From Verrucomicrobiota bacterium (GTDB lineage Bacteria > Verrucomicrobiota > Verrucomicrobiia > Limisphaerales > UBA1100): a stretch of 25,378 bases of DNA. Positions 1 to 8,540 of this stretch are shown here, one piece after another. The translations under genes and the position numbers were made by a program. The notes under the pieces were generated by a model that saw only the letters and a program-made list of their open reading frames with translations, had not been told where the DNA came from and ran no database searches. The DNA lies in contig JAPKDK010000011.1 of assembly GCA_028872645.1 (NCBI GenBank), positions 1 through 25,378 of the forward strand, given 5' to 3'. Position 1 is the stretch's first letter; each line of letters starts with the position of its first letter.

Positions 1-428
1 TCCATCGGATCGGCCACTTGCGCGCCCGCGTCATCCGGCCAGTTCGCGCCCTGATCGATCCATGCGCGAATCAGCCCCACCGTTTTGTCGCCAAGCGAAT
101 CGCCTTTCGGCGGCATGACTACCTCCTCATCGAGCCCGGAAATGAAATGCACCAGCGGGCTCTCCGCGCTCTTACCCGGAATAATCGCCTTGCCCATTTC
201 GCCACCCTCAAACGCACGCGCCTTCACGTCGATGCGGTAGTCACTCTTTTGTTTATCCGGCCCGTGACATTTTACGCAGTGCTTTTTGAAGATCGGCCAG
301 ATGTCCTTCACGAAATTCACCTTGTGCTTGGCCGGTGGCGGAAGTTCTTCCACATCAATCGCGGACAAGCTGCTAACGAATGAAAGCAACAATAGAGCGT
401 GAGCGATGCGTGGACTAGATGGGTTCAT
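1..428 (-). CDS. Exported planctomycete-type cytochrome c protein, N-terminal part (truncated by window edge)
   Basis: The frame opens at an ATG at 428 and stays open to base 1, so only the first 142 codons are visible. Residues 1-23 form a hydrophobic signal peptide ending in SSLSA. A class I cytochrome c-like domain (PSCyt1 type) follows: haem motif CVKCH at residues 51-55, then GPDKQKSDYRID, and the likely distal haem ligand Met105 in VVMPPKGDSL. The ending AWIDQGANWP is the usual close of this domain. In known relatives the domain sits at the front of DUF1549/DUF1553 proteins or of WD40/propeller proteins; which one applies here lies outside the window. It is downstream of the K+ channel gene on the same strand, with a 59-base gap. 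The role is probably electron transfer or haem binding in the periplasm (inferred). Confidence 0.85.
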   Translation of the reverse strand, partial: MNPSSPRIAHALLLLSFVSSLSAIDVEELPPPAKHKVNFVKDIWPIFKKHCVKCHGPDKQKSDYRIDVKARAFEGGEMGKAIIPGKSAESPLVHFISGLDEEVVMPPKGDSLGDKTVGLIRAWIDQGANWPDDAGAQVADPM

Positions 429-487
429 CGGCCCCAGTTTAACGAATGGCATCAGCTGTGCAATGCTGGAGGGTGAATGAAGTTGGA

Positions 488-1192
488 TTACCGCGCCTGT
501 TCATTCTGTGGGTTTGCTTCTATTCGCTTGATGGTGGTTAACGCCGAGGCGATCAAGCCGGTGGGGAGGGCGACAATTCCAATTCCGATAATCAAGACGA
601 TCCCAGCAAAAAATTTCCCCGCGGCGGTGATCGGATAAGCATCGCCATAGCCCACCGTAGTCAAACTGACAATCGCCCACCAAAGGGAAGCAGGGATGGA
701 TCCAAATTGTTCAGGCTGAGCTTCATGCTCAAAGTGATAAACTCCGACGGCAGAAAAATAAATGAAGATGAATGCCAAAAATGAAAAAACCAAGAGGTCT
801 CTTTTGATTTCATGAAAGGCGAGTTGCAATCGAATTACGGCATCGTTGATTTGTTTGCTTTTGAACAATTTGAATATGCGTAAGAGGCGCAGTGCTCGCA
901 GGCTTTTAGTGTCCGCACCAACCAACGCCGGCAAGATGGCAACCAAGTCGACTATCCCGTAAAAACTGGTGAGATATTTGAGAGGGTGCTCTGTTACTAT
1001 CAGCCGTAAAATAAGTTCAGCAACAAAGATCGTGGTGATGATAATGCTGATGATGCTGAATATGTCAGCGTATTTGTTAAGACTGGGCACCGTTTCCAGC
1101 GACAGTGAAAGCATATAGAGCAGGATCAATCCCTGCACAAAGAAAGTGAGGGATCCATCATCAAGTGAGTCAGAGATTTTCTTTTTACTCAT
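488..1192 (-). CDS. Voltage-gated-type potassium channel, six transmembrane segments
   Basis: The 234-residue protein has the layout of a bacterial Kv channel in the inner membrane. S1 is at about residues 15-35, S2 at 45-66, S3 at 75-92, and S4 at 98-111 (LRALRLLRIFKLFK) with regularly spaced arginines and lysines as in a voltage sensor. S5 is at 132-152, the pore helix and K+ selectivity filter TVGYGD at 179-184, and S6 at 194-222 with a PTG kink. The length is normal for channels without a large cytoplasmic domain; there is no RCK domain. The ATG at 1192 lies 19 bases beyond the stop of the upstream DUF1501 gene and has no clear Shine-Dalgarno. Its base composition is more AT-rich than the neighbours, and nothing ties it functionally to the hydrolases around it. 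Likely role: K+ flux and membrane potential control. Confidence 0.93.
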   Translation of the reverse strand: MSKKKISDSLDDGSLTFFVQGLILLYMLSLSLETVPSLNKYADIFSIISIIITTIFVAELILRLIVTEHPLKYLTSFYGIVDLVAILPALVGADTKSLRALRLLRIFKLFKSKQINDAVIRLQLAFHEIKRDLLVFSFLAFIFIYFSAVGVYHFEHEAQPEQFGSIPASLWWAIVSLTTVGYGDAYPITAAGKFFAGIVLIIGIGIVALPTGLIASALTTIKRIEANPQNEQAR

Positions 1193-1211
1193 TTTTGAGA
1201 ATGGATAATAG

Positions 1212-2672
1212 TTAGGCCAGCACCTCTTTTATCACGTGGCCGTGGACGTCTGTTAGACGGCGCTCGAAGCCGTTGTGGAGGACAGTGAGGTTTTCGTGGT
1301 CGAGGCCGAGGAGGTGGAGCAGGGTGGCGTGGAGGTCGTGGAAGGGGTGGACGTCTTCCACGGCCTTGAATCCGAGTTCGTCGGTGGCGCCATGGCTGAC
1401 GCCGGATTTGATGCCGGCACCGGTCAAAACGGCAGTGAAGCCGCCGGGATTGTGGTCGCGGCCTTTGGCGCCTTTTTGGAACATCGGCATGCGGCCGAAT
1501 TCGGTGCACCAGAGAACCAGAGTGTCCTGCAGCAGACCGCGTTGCTTGAGGTCCCGGATCAGGGCTGCTGTGGGTTGATCCATGATTGGACCGTGGACAT
1601 CGTATTGCTCGCGTAGCTTCTGATGACCATCCCAATTCAAGCGGCCGGCGGTGGCATAGGCACCGTTGAACACCTGCACGAAGCGAACGCCTTTCTCGAT
1701 CAGTCGCCGGGCGAGAATGCAGTTCTTGGCGTAGTCGGCCTTGACTTCATTCTTGGTGTCATCCGCGCCATACATATTGAGGATGTGCTTCGGCTCGGTG
1801 GAAAGATCGCTGATCTCCGGGACAGATAACTGCATCCGGGCGGCAAGCTCGTAGCTGGCGATGCGGGCGGCGAGGTTCGCGTCGCCGGGATTGCGTTCAA
1901 GGTGTTGGTCGTTAAGCAGTTTCAAAAGATCGCGGGCGGCAAGGTCGGTCTTCTTCGAGATAGATTTCGGGGGCTGAAGGTTTTGAATCGGTTGATTGGA
2001 GTTGAAGGGAGTGCCTTGGAAAACAGCGGGCAGGAATCCGGGCCCCCAATTGTTGACACTTGCCTGCGGGACACCGCGTGGATCGGGGATGGCAACGAAG
2101 GCGGGCAGGTCTTCGTTTTCGGATCCGAGGGCGTAAGTGATCCACGCGCCCATGCTGGGGAAGCCATCGAGAGCGAAGCCAGTGGAGATGTAATTTTCGG
2201 CAGGCCCGTGGGTGTTGGATTTACTCGTGAGCGAATGGATGAAGGCAAAGTCATCAGCCATGGAGGCAAGATGTGGGACCATGTCCGAGCACATCTTGCC
2301 GGTCTGGCCATAAGGGCGGAACTCATATTGCGGCCGGGCAAGGTTGCCGGATGGGCCCTGAAAAGTTACCGGTGGGCCGTCTTTTAAAGGTTGGCCGTCG
2401 TGCTTGATCAGTTCGGGTTTGTAGTCCCAGGTTTCCAACTGACTACAAGCCCCGGCGCAGAAGATGACCAACACATTTTTGGCTTTTGCGGGATAATGCG
2501 GGAGTCGTGCGGCGTGTGGCCGGGCGGGATCAATCTTGAGTGGGTCGGCCAGCAGACTTTGTTTGTTCAATAGACTCGTGAGAGCAATTGCGCCGAGACC
2601 GGTCGCGGACTGGCCGAGAAAATCGCGGCGATTGAGAAGGCTCCGACCGTGGTTGGAAAGATCGTGTTTCAT
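1212..2672 (-). CDS. DUF1501 family protein, Tat-exported (alkaline-phosphatase/sulfatase superfamily)
   Basis: I chose the ATG at 2672 (486 residues). It overlaps the upstream stop as ATGA and places the twin-arginine motif NRRDFLGQ at residues 14-21, followed by a hydrophobic stretch. A longer in-frame start at 2714 only reads into the upstream gene. Family signatures include LWCTEFGRMP, then KGRDHNPGGF, and near the end DLHATLLHLLG and the closing LTDVHGHVIKEVLA. In the alkaline phosphatase superfamily such His/Asp clusters bind metal, so a hydrolase acting on sulfate or phosphate esters is plausible, but DUF1501 has no firmly established reaction. The folded protein would reach the periplasm through Tat. 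It is the second gene of a coupled pair with the DUF1549/DUF1553 gene. It most resembles the DUF1501 at 15700-17184 and less the one at 10379-11725. Confidence 0.93.
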   Translation of the reverse strand: MKHDLSNHGRSLLNRRDFLGQSATGLGAIALTSLLNKQSLLADPLKIDPARPHAARLPHYPAKAKNVLVIFCAGACSQLETWDYKPELIKHDGQPLKDGPPVTFQGPSGNLARPQYEFRPYGQTGKMCSDMVPHLASMADDFAFIHSLTSKSNTHGPAENYISTGFALDGFPSMGAWITYALGSENEDLPAFVAIPDPRGVPQASVNNWGPGFLPAVFQGTPFNSNQPIQNLQPPKSISKKTDLAARDLLKLLNDQHLERNPGDANLAARIASYELAARMQLSVPEISDLSTEPKHILNMYGADDTKNEVKADYAKNCILARRLIEKGVRFVQVFNGAYATAGRLNWDGHQKLREQYDVHGPIMDQPTAALIRDLKQRGLLQDTLVLWCTEFGRMPMFQKGAKGRDHNPGGFTAVLTGAGIKSGVSHGATDELGFKAVEDVHPFHDLHATLLHLLGLDHENLTVLHNGFERRLTDVHGHVIKEVLA

Positions 2673-5653
2673 GGCAAGAACAGGAATTCGTTGCTGTTGA
2701 ATAAAACGCGGCAAAGCGTGGCAAGCCCATGAGTTTTGGCGGAGGCGATCGCGGCTTTGGCTTCGATGGGTGTGGGTTGGCGACCGAAGGTGAGTTGGAA
2801 AGCACGGGCGACCTGTTTGCCAATGTCATCGCCGGTTTCTTTGACGATGCGATTGGCAAAAGCGGCGGCCTGATTATTGACGAAGGGGCTGTTAAAAAGG
2901 TTAAGCGTCTGAATGGCAGTGGTGGATTGTTTGCGGCGCGGCATGGCTTGGCCGGCATCGGGAGCATCAAAGGCGCCAAAGACGGGGACGGGTTCCATGC
3001 GAATCTTGTGTTGATAGATCATGCGTCGGAATTCCTTTTTGGTGAAGTCAGTCACTGGCGGAAAACCGCTGAGGCCGCCGCGGGTTTTAAAAAAACTAAA
3101 GCCCGGTCCACCGGCCTCGAGATTCAAGTTGCCGCTCACAAAGAGAATGCTGTCGCGAATGGCTTCTGCTTCGAGCCGGCGAGAGGGGAATCGCCAAAGT
3201 AGACGGGTGTCCGCATCGACCTTCCGTCCCTCTCCGTTCATGCGGTTGGACTGCCGGTAAGTATCACTCAGCATGATCAACTTGTGCATGTGCTTGATCG
3301 ACCAGCCACTGCGAATGAATTCGCTTGCGAGCCAATCGAGCAGTTTTGGGTGAGAGGGTTTGGTGCCGTTGCGGCCAAAGTCGCTACTGGTCGAGACAAG
3401 GCCCGTGCCAAAATGAAACTGCCAGATGCGATTTACCATGACGCGGGCGGTAAGCGGGTTCTCCGGAGACGCGATCCATTTGGCCAACGCAACCCGACGG
3501 TTTTGCTCATTCTCGCCGAGCTTGAGTCCGAGCTTGCCGAGGACAGCGGGGACGCGAGCGTTGATGCGGTCCATGCGTTGTTCGGCATTGCCGCGGCGCA
3601 AAACGTATGTCGGTCCGGCGTCGATGAACTGGCCGGAGTAGACCCGTCTCGGCTTGGCCAAGTGATCGCGTTCGGCCGTCAATCGCTTGCGTTCAGCTTC
3701 GAGCTTGTTGACCTTTGCAACATTCTCTTTCGAGAGTAGTCGGTGAGCGAAACGAGTGGAGGCGGTAGGCGTGCCGAAGGGCAGTCGATCTTTTTCGGTC
3801 GCCACGGTCTGCCAATCGTTTGTGGTCAAGCCGGTCTGGATCGTATAGCGGATGGCAAGCCGGTCGCGGTGTCGCAAGTTGCGATCACGAGCCCATTCGA
3901 TGCGGTTGATCAGCTGTGCCTGCGTAAACTCAAGCTGCACCCAGCCGTTCGTTTTCCAGCTGCTAATGAAACTGTGTTCGTTGCCGTATTGTCCGTCGTT
4001 GATGTGGTTTAATTTGTGTTGGCTGTTGTTCCAGGCTCCGGAGGAGGTTGCCTTGGTGCCGTATCGGGTCAGAGCAAGGTTGACCGAGTTGGTGAGCGCG
4101 GAGAAGACCTCGAGTTCGTCAATGCACGGCTCGTGTCTGAAGTTATCCATCGTCTCGTGAAACGTCATGCGGACAAATTTAGCTTTCACCGGCAAAAACT
4201 TTTCGATGTTCAAAATCGTGTCGGGTGCTCGGCGCAAGTAGGGCGGGTCGAGCTTGGCCGTTGTGTCCGAAGATTCCTGAAGGATGATCACATCGGCCGT
4301 TACTCCCGTGCCGGTTTTTCCTCCACGAAGTATGATGCGACTTTTCTGGGTGAGTTCGTGCGTGCCGGCATCGTAAATTCCGCTCCAGAGCGGTTTTTTT
4401 TCGGTTTCGCCTTTGGAGATGCCGAAGAGGTGATACTGATCAATCTTCGCGATCTCCTGCTGGTCATTCGTCGTTTTCAGATTCCCATCGCGATCCAGTA
4501 CGTAGCGGGCGTCGCGCGTGTGAACACCGCTGCCATGCACTCCCCAGGAAAGCCAGATGCGGAATCGCCCGGTCGCGGCGGGGTTGTAGGTGAAAATATC
4601 TTCGCCCGGCGTGTGCTTCCACCACGTGTAACGACCGCGACTCAGATTGGGCAGACGCTTGTCATCGCCCGGATCCTTCAGGTAACCGCGCTTCGTCCCG
4701 TCGGGATTTGTGCCGTGCCCCTGCTTGTCCTTGAGATGAGTGGTGAACCGGGTGTCCTCGTCATCAATCACGATGGTGCGTCCGGAAAAGACGTCCGGCC
4801 CGAAAGCGCGCAACTGCAAATCCAGTTTCTGGATTCGTTCGGCCAGCAGTTTGGTCGTTGCCTGATTTTTTTTCGTTTCTTCTGTCTCAATCTGACGTTC
4901 ACCATAGGTAACACCCGCGAAGAAGGCCTGCATGGCGTAATAATCCTTCTGGGTGATCGGATCAAACTTGTGATCGTGGCAACGGGCGCAGCCAACGGTG
5001 AGCCCAAGAAAAGTGTCGCACGTCCCGACAATGATTTCGTCGAGCGCGTCCTGACGCGCGGCCCGTTTGGATGCCTCATCCTTGCCAATTTGTCCGGGTA
5101 ACAGAACTGCAGCCGCAACCAGAAACCCGGTGCCCGCCTGCTCACCCACCGAATCGCCGGCGATCTGTTCGAACGCAAATATATTAAAAGGTTTATCTTC
5201 GTTGAACGCTCGGATCACGTAATCACGATAAGGCCATGCGTTTGCGCGTGGCGTATTGACCTCGAAACCGTGCGTGTCGGCATAGCGCACCACATCCAGC
5301 CAATGCTGCGCCCAACGTTCGCCATAGCGCGGCGAGGCCAGCAACGCGTTGACGGCTTCCGCAAAAACCACATTCGTGTTGCGCGAATCCCGCACAAAAG
5401 CGGCCACCGATTGTGGCGTAGGCGGCAAGCCGGTGAGATCCAGCGTCACCCGCCGCAGCAGCGTAGCGCGGTCGGCCTCGGCGGAAAATTTCAGCGATTT
5501 GTTTTGCAGTTTGTTGCCGATAAAAAAATCAATGGCATTGGCATCCTTCGGCACCTCCACACGTTTAATGGGTTTAAGCGACCAATGCGTCGTTGCGGCC
5601 GGTAAGGTGGCCGCGAAGATGAAGAAAATTAAACTGGCGCCAAGGCGTTGCAT
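2669..5653 (-). CDS. Exported DUF1549/DUF1553 protein with golvesin-like and discoidin-like middle; no N-terminal PSCyt1
   Basis: The 994-residue protein starts at an ATG at 5653 with a signal peptide (about residues 1-20). DUF1549 (PSCyt2) comes first: LRRVTLDLTGLPPTP at 66-80, SPRYGERWAQHWLDVVRYAD around 107-126, and a CARCHDH haem-type motif at 222-228. The centre holds a beta-rich region with GRFRIWLSWGVHGSG, resembling golvesin/xanthan-lyase-like domains. A discoidin (F5/8 C)-like part follows, with INDGQYGNE and WVQLEF, which in relatives often binds sugars. The last 300 residues are DUF1553 (PSD1), with NPLTARVMVNRIWQFHFG, SRRLEAEAIRDSIL and the typical ending LFNSNEFLFLP. Unlike the two other DUF1549 proteins here, it has no CxxCH cytochrome domain before DUF1549. 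Its stop overlaps the DUF1501 start by four bases (ATGA), implying coupled translation. Its reaction is unknown. Confidence 0.93.
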   Translation of the reverse strand: MQRLGASLIFFIFAATLPAATTHWSLKPIKRVEVPKDANAIDFFIGNKLQNKSLKFSAEADRATLLRRVTLDLTGLPPTPQSVAAFVRDSRNTNVVFAEAVNALLASPRYGERWAQHWLDVVRYADTHGFEVNTPRANAWPYRDYVIRAFNEDKPFNIFAFEQIAGDSVGEQAGTGFLVAAAVLLPGQIGKDEASKRAARQDALDEIIVGTCDTFLGLTVGCARCHDHKFDPITQKDYYAMQAFFAGVTYGERQIETEETKKNQATTKLLAERIQKLDLQLRAFGPDVFSGRTIVIDDEDTRFTTHLKDKQGHGTNPDGTKRGYLKDPGDDKRLPNLSRGRYTWWKHTPGEDIFTYNPAATGRFRIWLSWGVHGSGVHTRDARYVLDRDGNLKTTNDQQEIAKIDQYHLFGISKGETEKKPLWSGIYDAGTHELTQKSRIILRGGKTGTGVTADVIILQESSDTTAKLDPPYLRRAPDTILNIEKFLPVKAKFVRMTFHETMDNFRHEPCIDELEVFSALTNSVNLALTRYGTKATSSGAWNNSQHKLNHINDGQYGNEHSFISSWKTNGWVQLEFTQAQLINRIEWARDRNLRHRDRLAIRYTIQTGLTTNDWQTVATEKDRLPFGTPTASTRFAHRLLSKENVAKVNKLEAERKRLTAERDHLAKPRRVYSGQFIDAGPTYVLRRGNAEQRMDRINARVPAVLGKLGLKLGENEQNRRVALAKWIASPENPLTARVMVNRIWQFHFGTGLVSTSSDFGRNGTKPSHPKLLDWLASEFIRSGWSIKHMHKLIMLSDTYRQSNRMNGEGRKVDADTRLLWRFPSRRLEAEAIRDSILFVSGNLNLEAGGPGFSFFKTRGGLSGFPPVTDFTKKEFRRMIYQHKIRMEPVPVFGAFDAPDAGQAMPRRKQSTTAIQTLNLFNSPFVNNQAAAFANRIVKETGDDIGKQVARAFQLTFGRQPTPIEAKAAIASAKTHGLATLCRVLFNSNEFLFLP

Positions 5654-5771
5654 TTGTATTCAGAACAGTTGCAGCGGACGACGATGAAGTGAATTCCTAT
5701 GCTCGTCAACGGCCTTTGTTGGAACTGGATTTTGGCTGTGCCGGTTGGCATATCCGGGATACCCTCGGGCA

Positions 5772-6656
5772 GTGAGCGAGTCCATCCATCGTCGGCAATT
5801 CATGCAGGCTTCTGTGCTGGCAGTTGGAGCAGGAGTGCTGCCGCGCGAATCTGAGGGCGCGGTGGGTTTTCAAAAGTTTCGTATTTGGGATGCGCATTGT
5901 CACTTGGGCGGGCAGGGGGCCTCGGCGGCGCAACGGGCAGGCGAGTTGCTGTCGGTGGCGCGGCGGATGGGAGTGGAGAAGGTGCTCATCGCAATGGGGC
6001 GCACGCCGCATTTGGCCGATCCCACGCCTTCGCAGCTCGTTGAAAAAAACAACGACATGACGGCCGCGCTCAATGCGTTTCCGAAAGAGACGCTGGGGCT
6101 CGTTTATGTGAGCCCGAAACACGTGGCGGCGAGCGTGGCGGAGATTGACCGCTGCCTGAAACATCCGCGCGTGGTTGGCTTGAAACTTTGGATTGCCGAC
6201 AAGTGCAGCGTGCTGGCCATCGACCCCATCATCGCGCGCGCCGCCGCCCATCACGCCACTATCCATCAGCACGTGTGGGACAAAACCGGCGGCAACAATG
6301 CCAACGAATCCACGCCGGAAGACTTGGCAGCTCTCGCGCGGCGGCATCCCAAAACCCAATTCATCGCCATGCACAGCGGCGGCAATTGGGAACGCGGCTT
6401 ACGCGCGCTGCGCACGGTGCCGAATGTGTCGGCCGAGATTGCGGGCTCCGAGCCTGTGGCGGGCTTTGTGGAAATGGCCGTGCGCGAGTTGGGCGCGGAC
6501 CGCATCATTTGGGGCACCGACGCCGGCGGCCGCAGTTTCGCCTCGCAACTGGCGAAGGTGTACGCCGCGCGCATTCCCGATGCCACTAAACAAAAAATCC
6601 TGTGCGACAATTTCCGCCGACAAGCCGAGCGCGCGTTGCGGTTCAAGAAAAACTGA
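5772..6656 (+). CDS. Amidohydrolase-2 family metal-dependent hydrolase with Tat-like leader
   Basis: The likely start is GTG at 5772 (294 residues), because it gives a compact twin-arginine leader SESIHRRQFMQASVLAVGAG. A TTG at 5745 would add nine residues, and neither start has a clear ribosome site. The mature part is a TIM-barrel hydrolase of the amidohydrolase-2 (PF04909) type. It has the metal-binding H-x-H in DAHCHL (His42, His44), GLKLW at 136-140, histidines in IHQHVWD (165, 167), FIAMHSGG (His201), and the conserved catalytic Asp250 in IIWGTDAGG. All expected metal or catalytic positions are present, so it is probably active on an amide, lactone or carboxylate substrate (decarboxylases also occur in this family). 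It is followed after one base by a second barrel gene, so the two are probably made together. A divergent promoter should lie in 5654-5771. Confidence 0.9.
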   Translation: MSESIHRRQFMQASVLAVGAGVLPRESEGAVGFQKFRIWDAHCHLGGQGASAAQRAGELLSVARRMGVEKVLIAMGRTPHLADPTPSQLVEKNNDMTAALNAFPKETLGLVYVSPKHVAASVAEIDRCLKHPRVVGLKLWIADKCSVLAIDPIIARAAAHHATIHQHVWDKTGGNNANESTPEDLAALARRHPKTQFIAMHSGGNWERGLRALRTVPNVSAEIAGSEPVAGFVEMAVRELGADRIIWGTDAGGRSFASQLAKVYAARIPDATKQKILCDNFRRQAERALRFKKN

Positions 6657-6657
6657 C

Positions 6658-7422
6658 ATGCCGCTCATTGACACTAACGTGCACCTTTCCCGCTGGCCCT
6701 TCCGTCGCGTGGCCAACGACACCGCACCCGCACTCGTCACCAAGCTCAAGCAACTCGGCATTACCGAGGCGTGGGCCGGGAGCTATGACGCGATGCTGCA
6801 TCGCGACCTCTCGGCGGTCAACGAGCGCCTTGCCGCCGATTGCCGCCACCCCGGCGCGGGCTTGCTCCAACCCATCGGTTGCGTGAACCCCACGTTGCCC
6901 GATTGGGAGGAAGACCTCCGTCGCTGCGCTGAGGTTTTCAAAATGAAGGGCATCCGGTTGTATCCAAATTATCATCAGTACGATTTGACCGACGCGCGTT
7001 TCACAAAACTGTTCGCCATGGCCGCTGCGCGCGGCTTGCTCGTGCAAATCGCCGTGATGATGGAGGAGGGGCGTACACAACATCCGCTGGTCAGCGTGCC
7101 GCACGTCAACACCGCGCCGCTTATTGATTTGCTGAAGCAAACCCTCAAGGCGCGAGTGATGCTGCTCAACGGATTCCGCGCCGTGCGCGCCGGTTTGCTC
7201 CTGCGGCTGCAAGCCTCCCGCCGCGTGTGGTTCGACCTGTCCACCCTCGAAGGCATGGCCGGCATTGGCCGAATCCTGACACAAGTGCCTGCCGACCGCC
7301 TCGTGTTCGGCACCGGCGCACCATTTTACATTCCTGAGTCTGCAATCTTGAAGTTGAAGGAATCAAAGCTGACCGAGGCGCAACTCGGGGCAATTACCTT
7401 TAAAAACGCGCGCGCGCTTTAA
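6658..7422 (+). CDS. Amidohydrolase-2 family homologue with altered metal-site residues
   Basis: The real start is the ATG at 6658, one base after the preceding TGA; the open frame further upstream is a shadow. The 254-residue product is a short TIM-barrel protein with the family opening LIDTNVHLSRWPFR and the ending FKNARAL. The canonical H-x-H metal motif reads N-V-H (Asn7, His9). The His usually found in the middle barrel strands is not evident (VMLLNG instead), and the catalytic Asp of the GTDAP-type motif is Gly220 in VFGTGAPFY. I recall other PVC-group proteins with the same NVHLSRWPFR opening, so this looks like a conserved subfamily rather than random decay. It has no signal peptide, unlike its partner. 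It could be a pseudoenzyme or regulatory subunit, or use a different catalytic set. The stop overlaps the convergent gene by four bases. Confidence 0.85.
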   Translation: MPLIDTNVHLSRWPFRRVANDTAPALVTKLKQLGITEAWAGSYDAMLHRDLSAVNERLAADCRHPGAGLLQPIGCVNPTLPDWEEDLRRCAEVFKMKGIRLYPNYHQYDLTDARFTKLFAMAAARGLLVQIAVMMEEGRTQHPLVSVPHVNTAPLIDLLKQTLKARVMLLNGFRAVRAGLLLRLQASRRVWFDLSTLEGMAGIGRILTQVPADRLVFGTGAPFYIPESAILKLKESKLTEAQLGAITFKNARAL

Positions 7423-8453
7423 GCCTGCAAATGTTTCGCGAAAAATTTCTGGGTCTTGTCCCACATTTTTTCAGAGAGCACGTGGCCGGTTTTGGGCTCG
7501 ATGAAGGCGGAGAAATTCTCGGGCGCTCCCGCTTTGGCGTAGGCCTTGGCGATGGTCTTCACGCCGGCGCGCGCTTCTTTTATCGGCGTGCCGCGGTCGG
7601 TTTCGCCGAGGTTGAGATGCAGCGCGCGGGGGGCGGTGAGGGCGGCGATGTCGGGGGTGTCGCCGTGTTCGTAAATGCCGGGGATGAAATTCGGGAAACA
7701 ATGCAGCAGCTTGGTGCGGTGGATGCCGGCGTAGGTGGGTAGGCAGCAGTTGCCGACCAGCGCGCGCAGGCGCGGTTCCCACGGGCCGACTAGCCACGTG
7801 TGTGTGGAGCCCATGCTATGGCCGTAGCAGCCGATGCGCTCGGCCTTCACTTCGGGGCGCGAGACGAGGTAATCGACGGCGCGCCGCATGTCCAAAATGT
7901 TTTTCCACGCCATGCACTGGCCGGCGACGGTGTAGCGTAGAAACTCAAACCGCTCATACGCGCCGCCGCGCAGTTTCTTTTGCGGATCCTGCCGTTCCTC
8001 GAAGCAGAGCGCGTCTGGGCACAGCACCACGTAGCCGAGCCTGGCCAGCGCCGCGCCGGTGTGGTGCATGGGATTACCGGCGAGTCCGGCGGGTTCGGTT
8101 TTGCCGAGGTGATACTGGCCGGCGTGTTGATGCCAAATGGCCACGGCCGGCGCGGTAGATTTGTCGCTCACGCCATCGGGCACCAGCAGGATTGCCGGGC
8201 ACCGGTCGCCTGGCTCCAGTTCGTAAGTGATCCATTCGAGGCGGTAGCCGTTTTTCTGTTCGGTCTTGAGTTTTTTGGTCTTGAGGTCGCCGCCCTTCGG
8301 CCACGGGCCGCCGAGGCCATCGAGCAGTTTCTGGAGGAAGGGTTCAGTTTTCTTTGTCACGGCAGGTTTTGCATGGGCTTGAGTCGTTGCCGCTAGCGCG
8401 GTGGCCCCGGCGGCGAGGGTGGTGGATTTGATAAATTCTCGGCGGTTCGGCAT
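7419..8453 (-). CDS. Tat-exported alpha/beta hydrolase (dienelactone hydrolase/acetyl-xylan-esterase-like)
   Basis: The start is ATG 8453, preceded by AAAGGAAA as a good ribosome site; it gives MPNRREFIKS with twin arginines and a hydrophobic stretch ending in AHA (residue 28). An in-frame start 12 codons earlier would bury the leader. The 344-residue protein has the alpha/beta hydrolase fold. The nucleophile elbow is GHSMG (Ser213), within RIGCYGHSMGS; the likely acid is Asp286 in LGETDRG, and the base is His324 in PKTGHVLS. The oxyanion side is suggested by AIWHQHAGQ. Related planctomycete and verrucomicrobial proteins are annotated as dienelactone hydrolases or acetyl-xylan-esterase-like enzymes; a carbohydrate or small ester is a plausible substrate (inferred). 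The gene converges with the amidohydrolase pair and diverges from the rhodanese gene. Confidence 0.92.
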   Translation of the reverse strand: MPNRREFIKSTTLAAGATALAATTQAHAKPAVTKKTEPFLQKLLDGLGGPWPKGGDLKTKKLKTEQKNGYRLEWITYELEPGDRCPAILLVPDGVSDKSTAPAVAIWHQHAGQYHLGKTEPAGLAGNPMHHTGAALARLGYVVLCPDALCFEERQDPQKKLRGGAYERFEFLRYTVAGQCMAWKNILDMRRAVDYLVSRPEVKAERIGCYGHSMGSTHTWLVGPWEPRLRALVGNCCLPTYAGIHRTKLLHCFPNFIPGIYEHGDTPDIAALTAPRALHLNLGETDRGTPIKEARAGVKTIAKAYAKAGAPENFSAFIEPKTGHVLSEKMWDKTQKFFAKHLQA

Positions 8454-8498
8454 GGCTTTCCTTTGTGTTTCAAAAAGGCTACCATTCACACCACAAAT

Positions 8499-8518
8499 GG
8501 CAAGATCTGCTCCTTGCC
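8499..8518. promoter_or_regulatory. Inverted repeat in divergent intergenic region
   Basis: A perfect six-base inverted repeat, GGCAAG then eight bases then CTTGCC, lies in the 87-base gap between the divergent alpha/beta hydrolase (start 8453) and YHS-rhodanese (start 8541) genes. It is 22 bases before the rhodanese ATG. It could be an operator or a hairpin in the 5' leader. With only six-base arms it could also be chance. Confidence 0.3.
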
Positions 8519-8540
8519 GTTTACAAAATAGAAAACGAAA

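Noticed and set aside
4016..5101. Plus-strand open frame of 361 codons
   Set aside because: It lies antisense inside the clearly coding DUF1549/DUF1553 gene (2669-5653), shows no domain-like pattern, and is explained by the codon bias of the gene on the other strand.
5706..6374. Minus-strand open frame of 222 codons
   Set aside because: It is antisense to the amidohydrolase gene, which has intact catalytic motifs; this frame is rich in Arg and His and shows no family features.
6193..6657. Upstream extension of the second amidohydrolase frame
   Set aside because: The extension overlaps the first amidohydrolase in another frame and reads as Ala/Pro/Arg-rich shadow sequence; the ATG at 6658 directly after the first gene's stop is the natural start.
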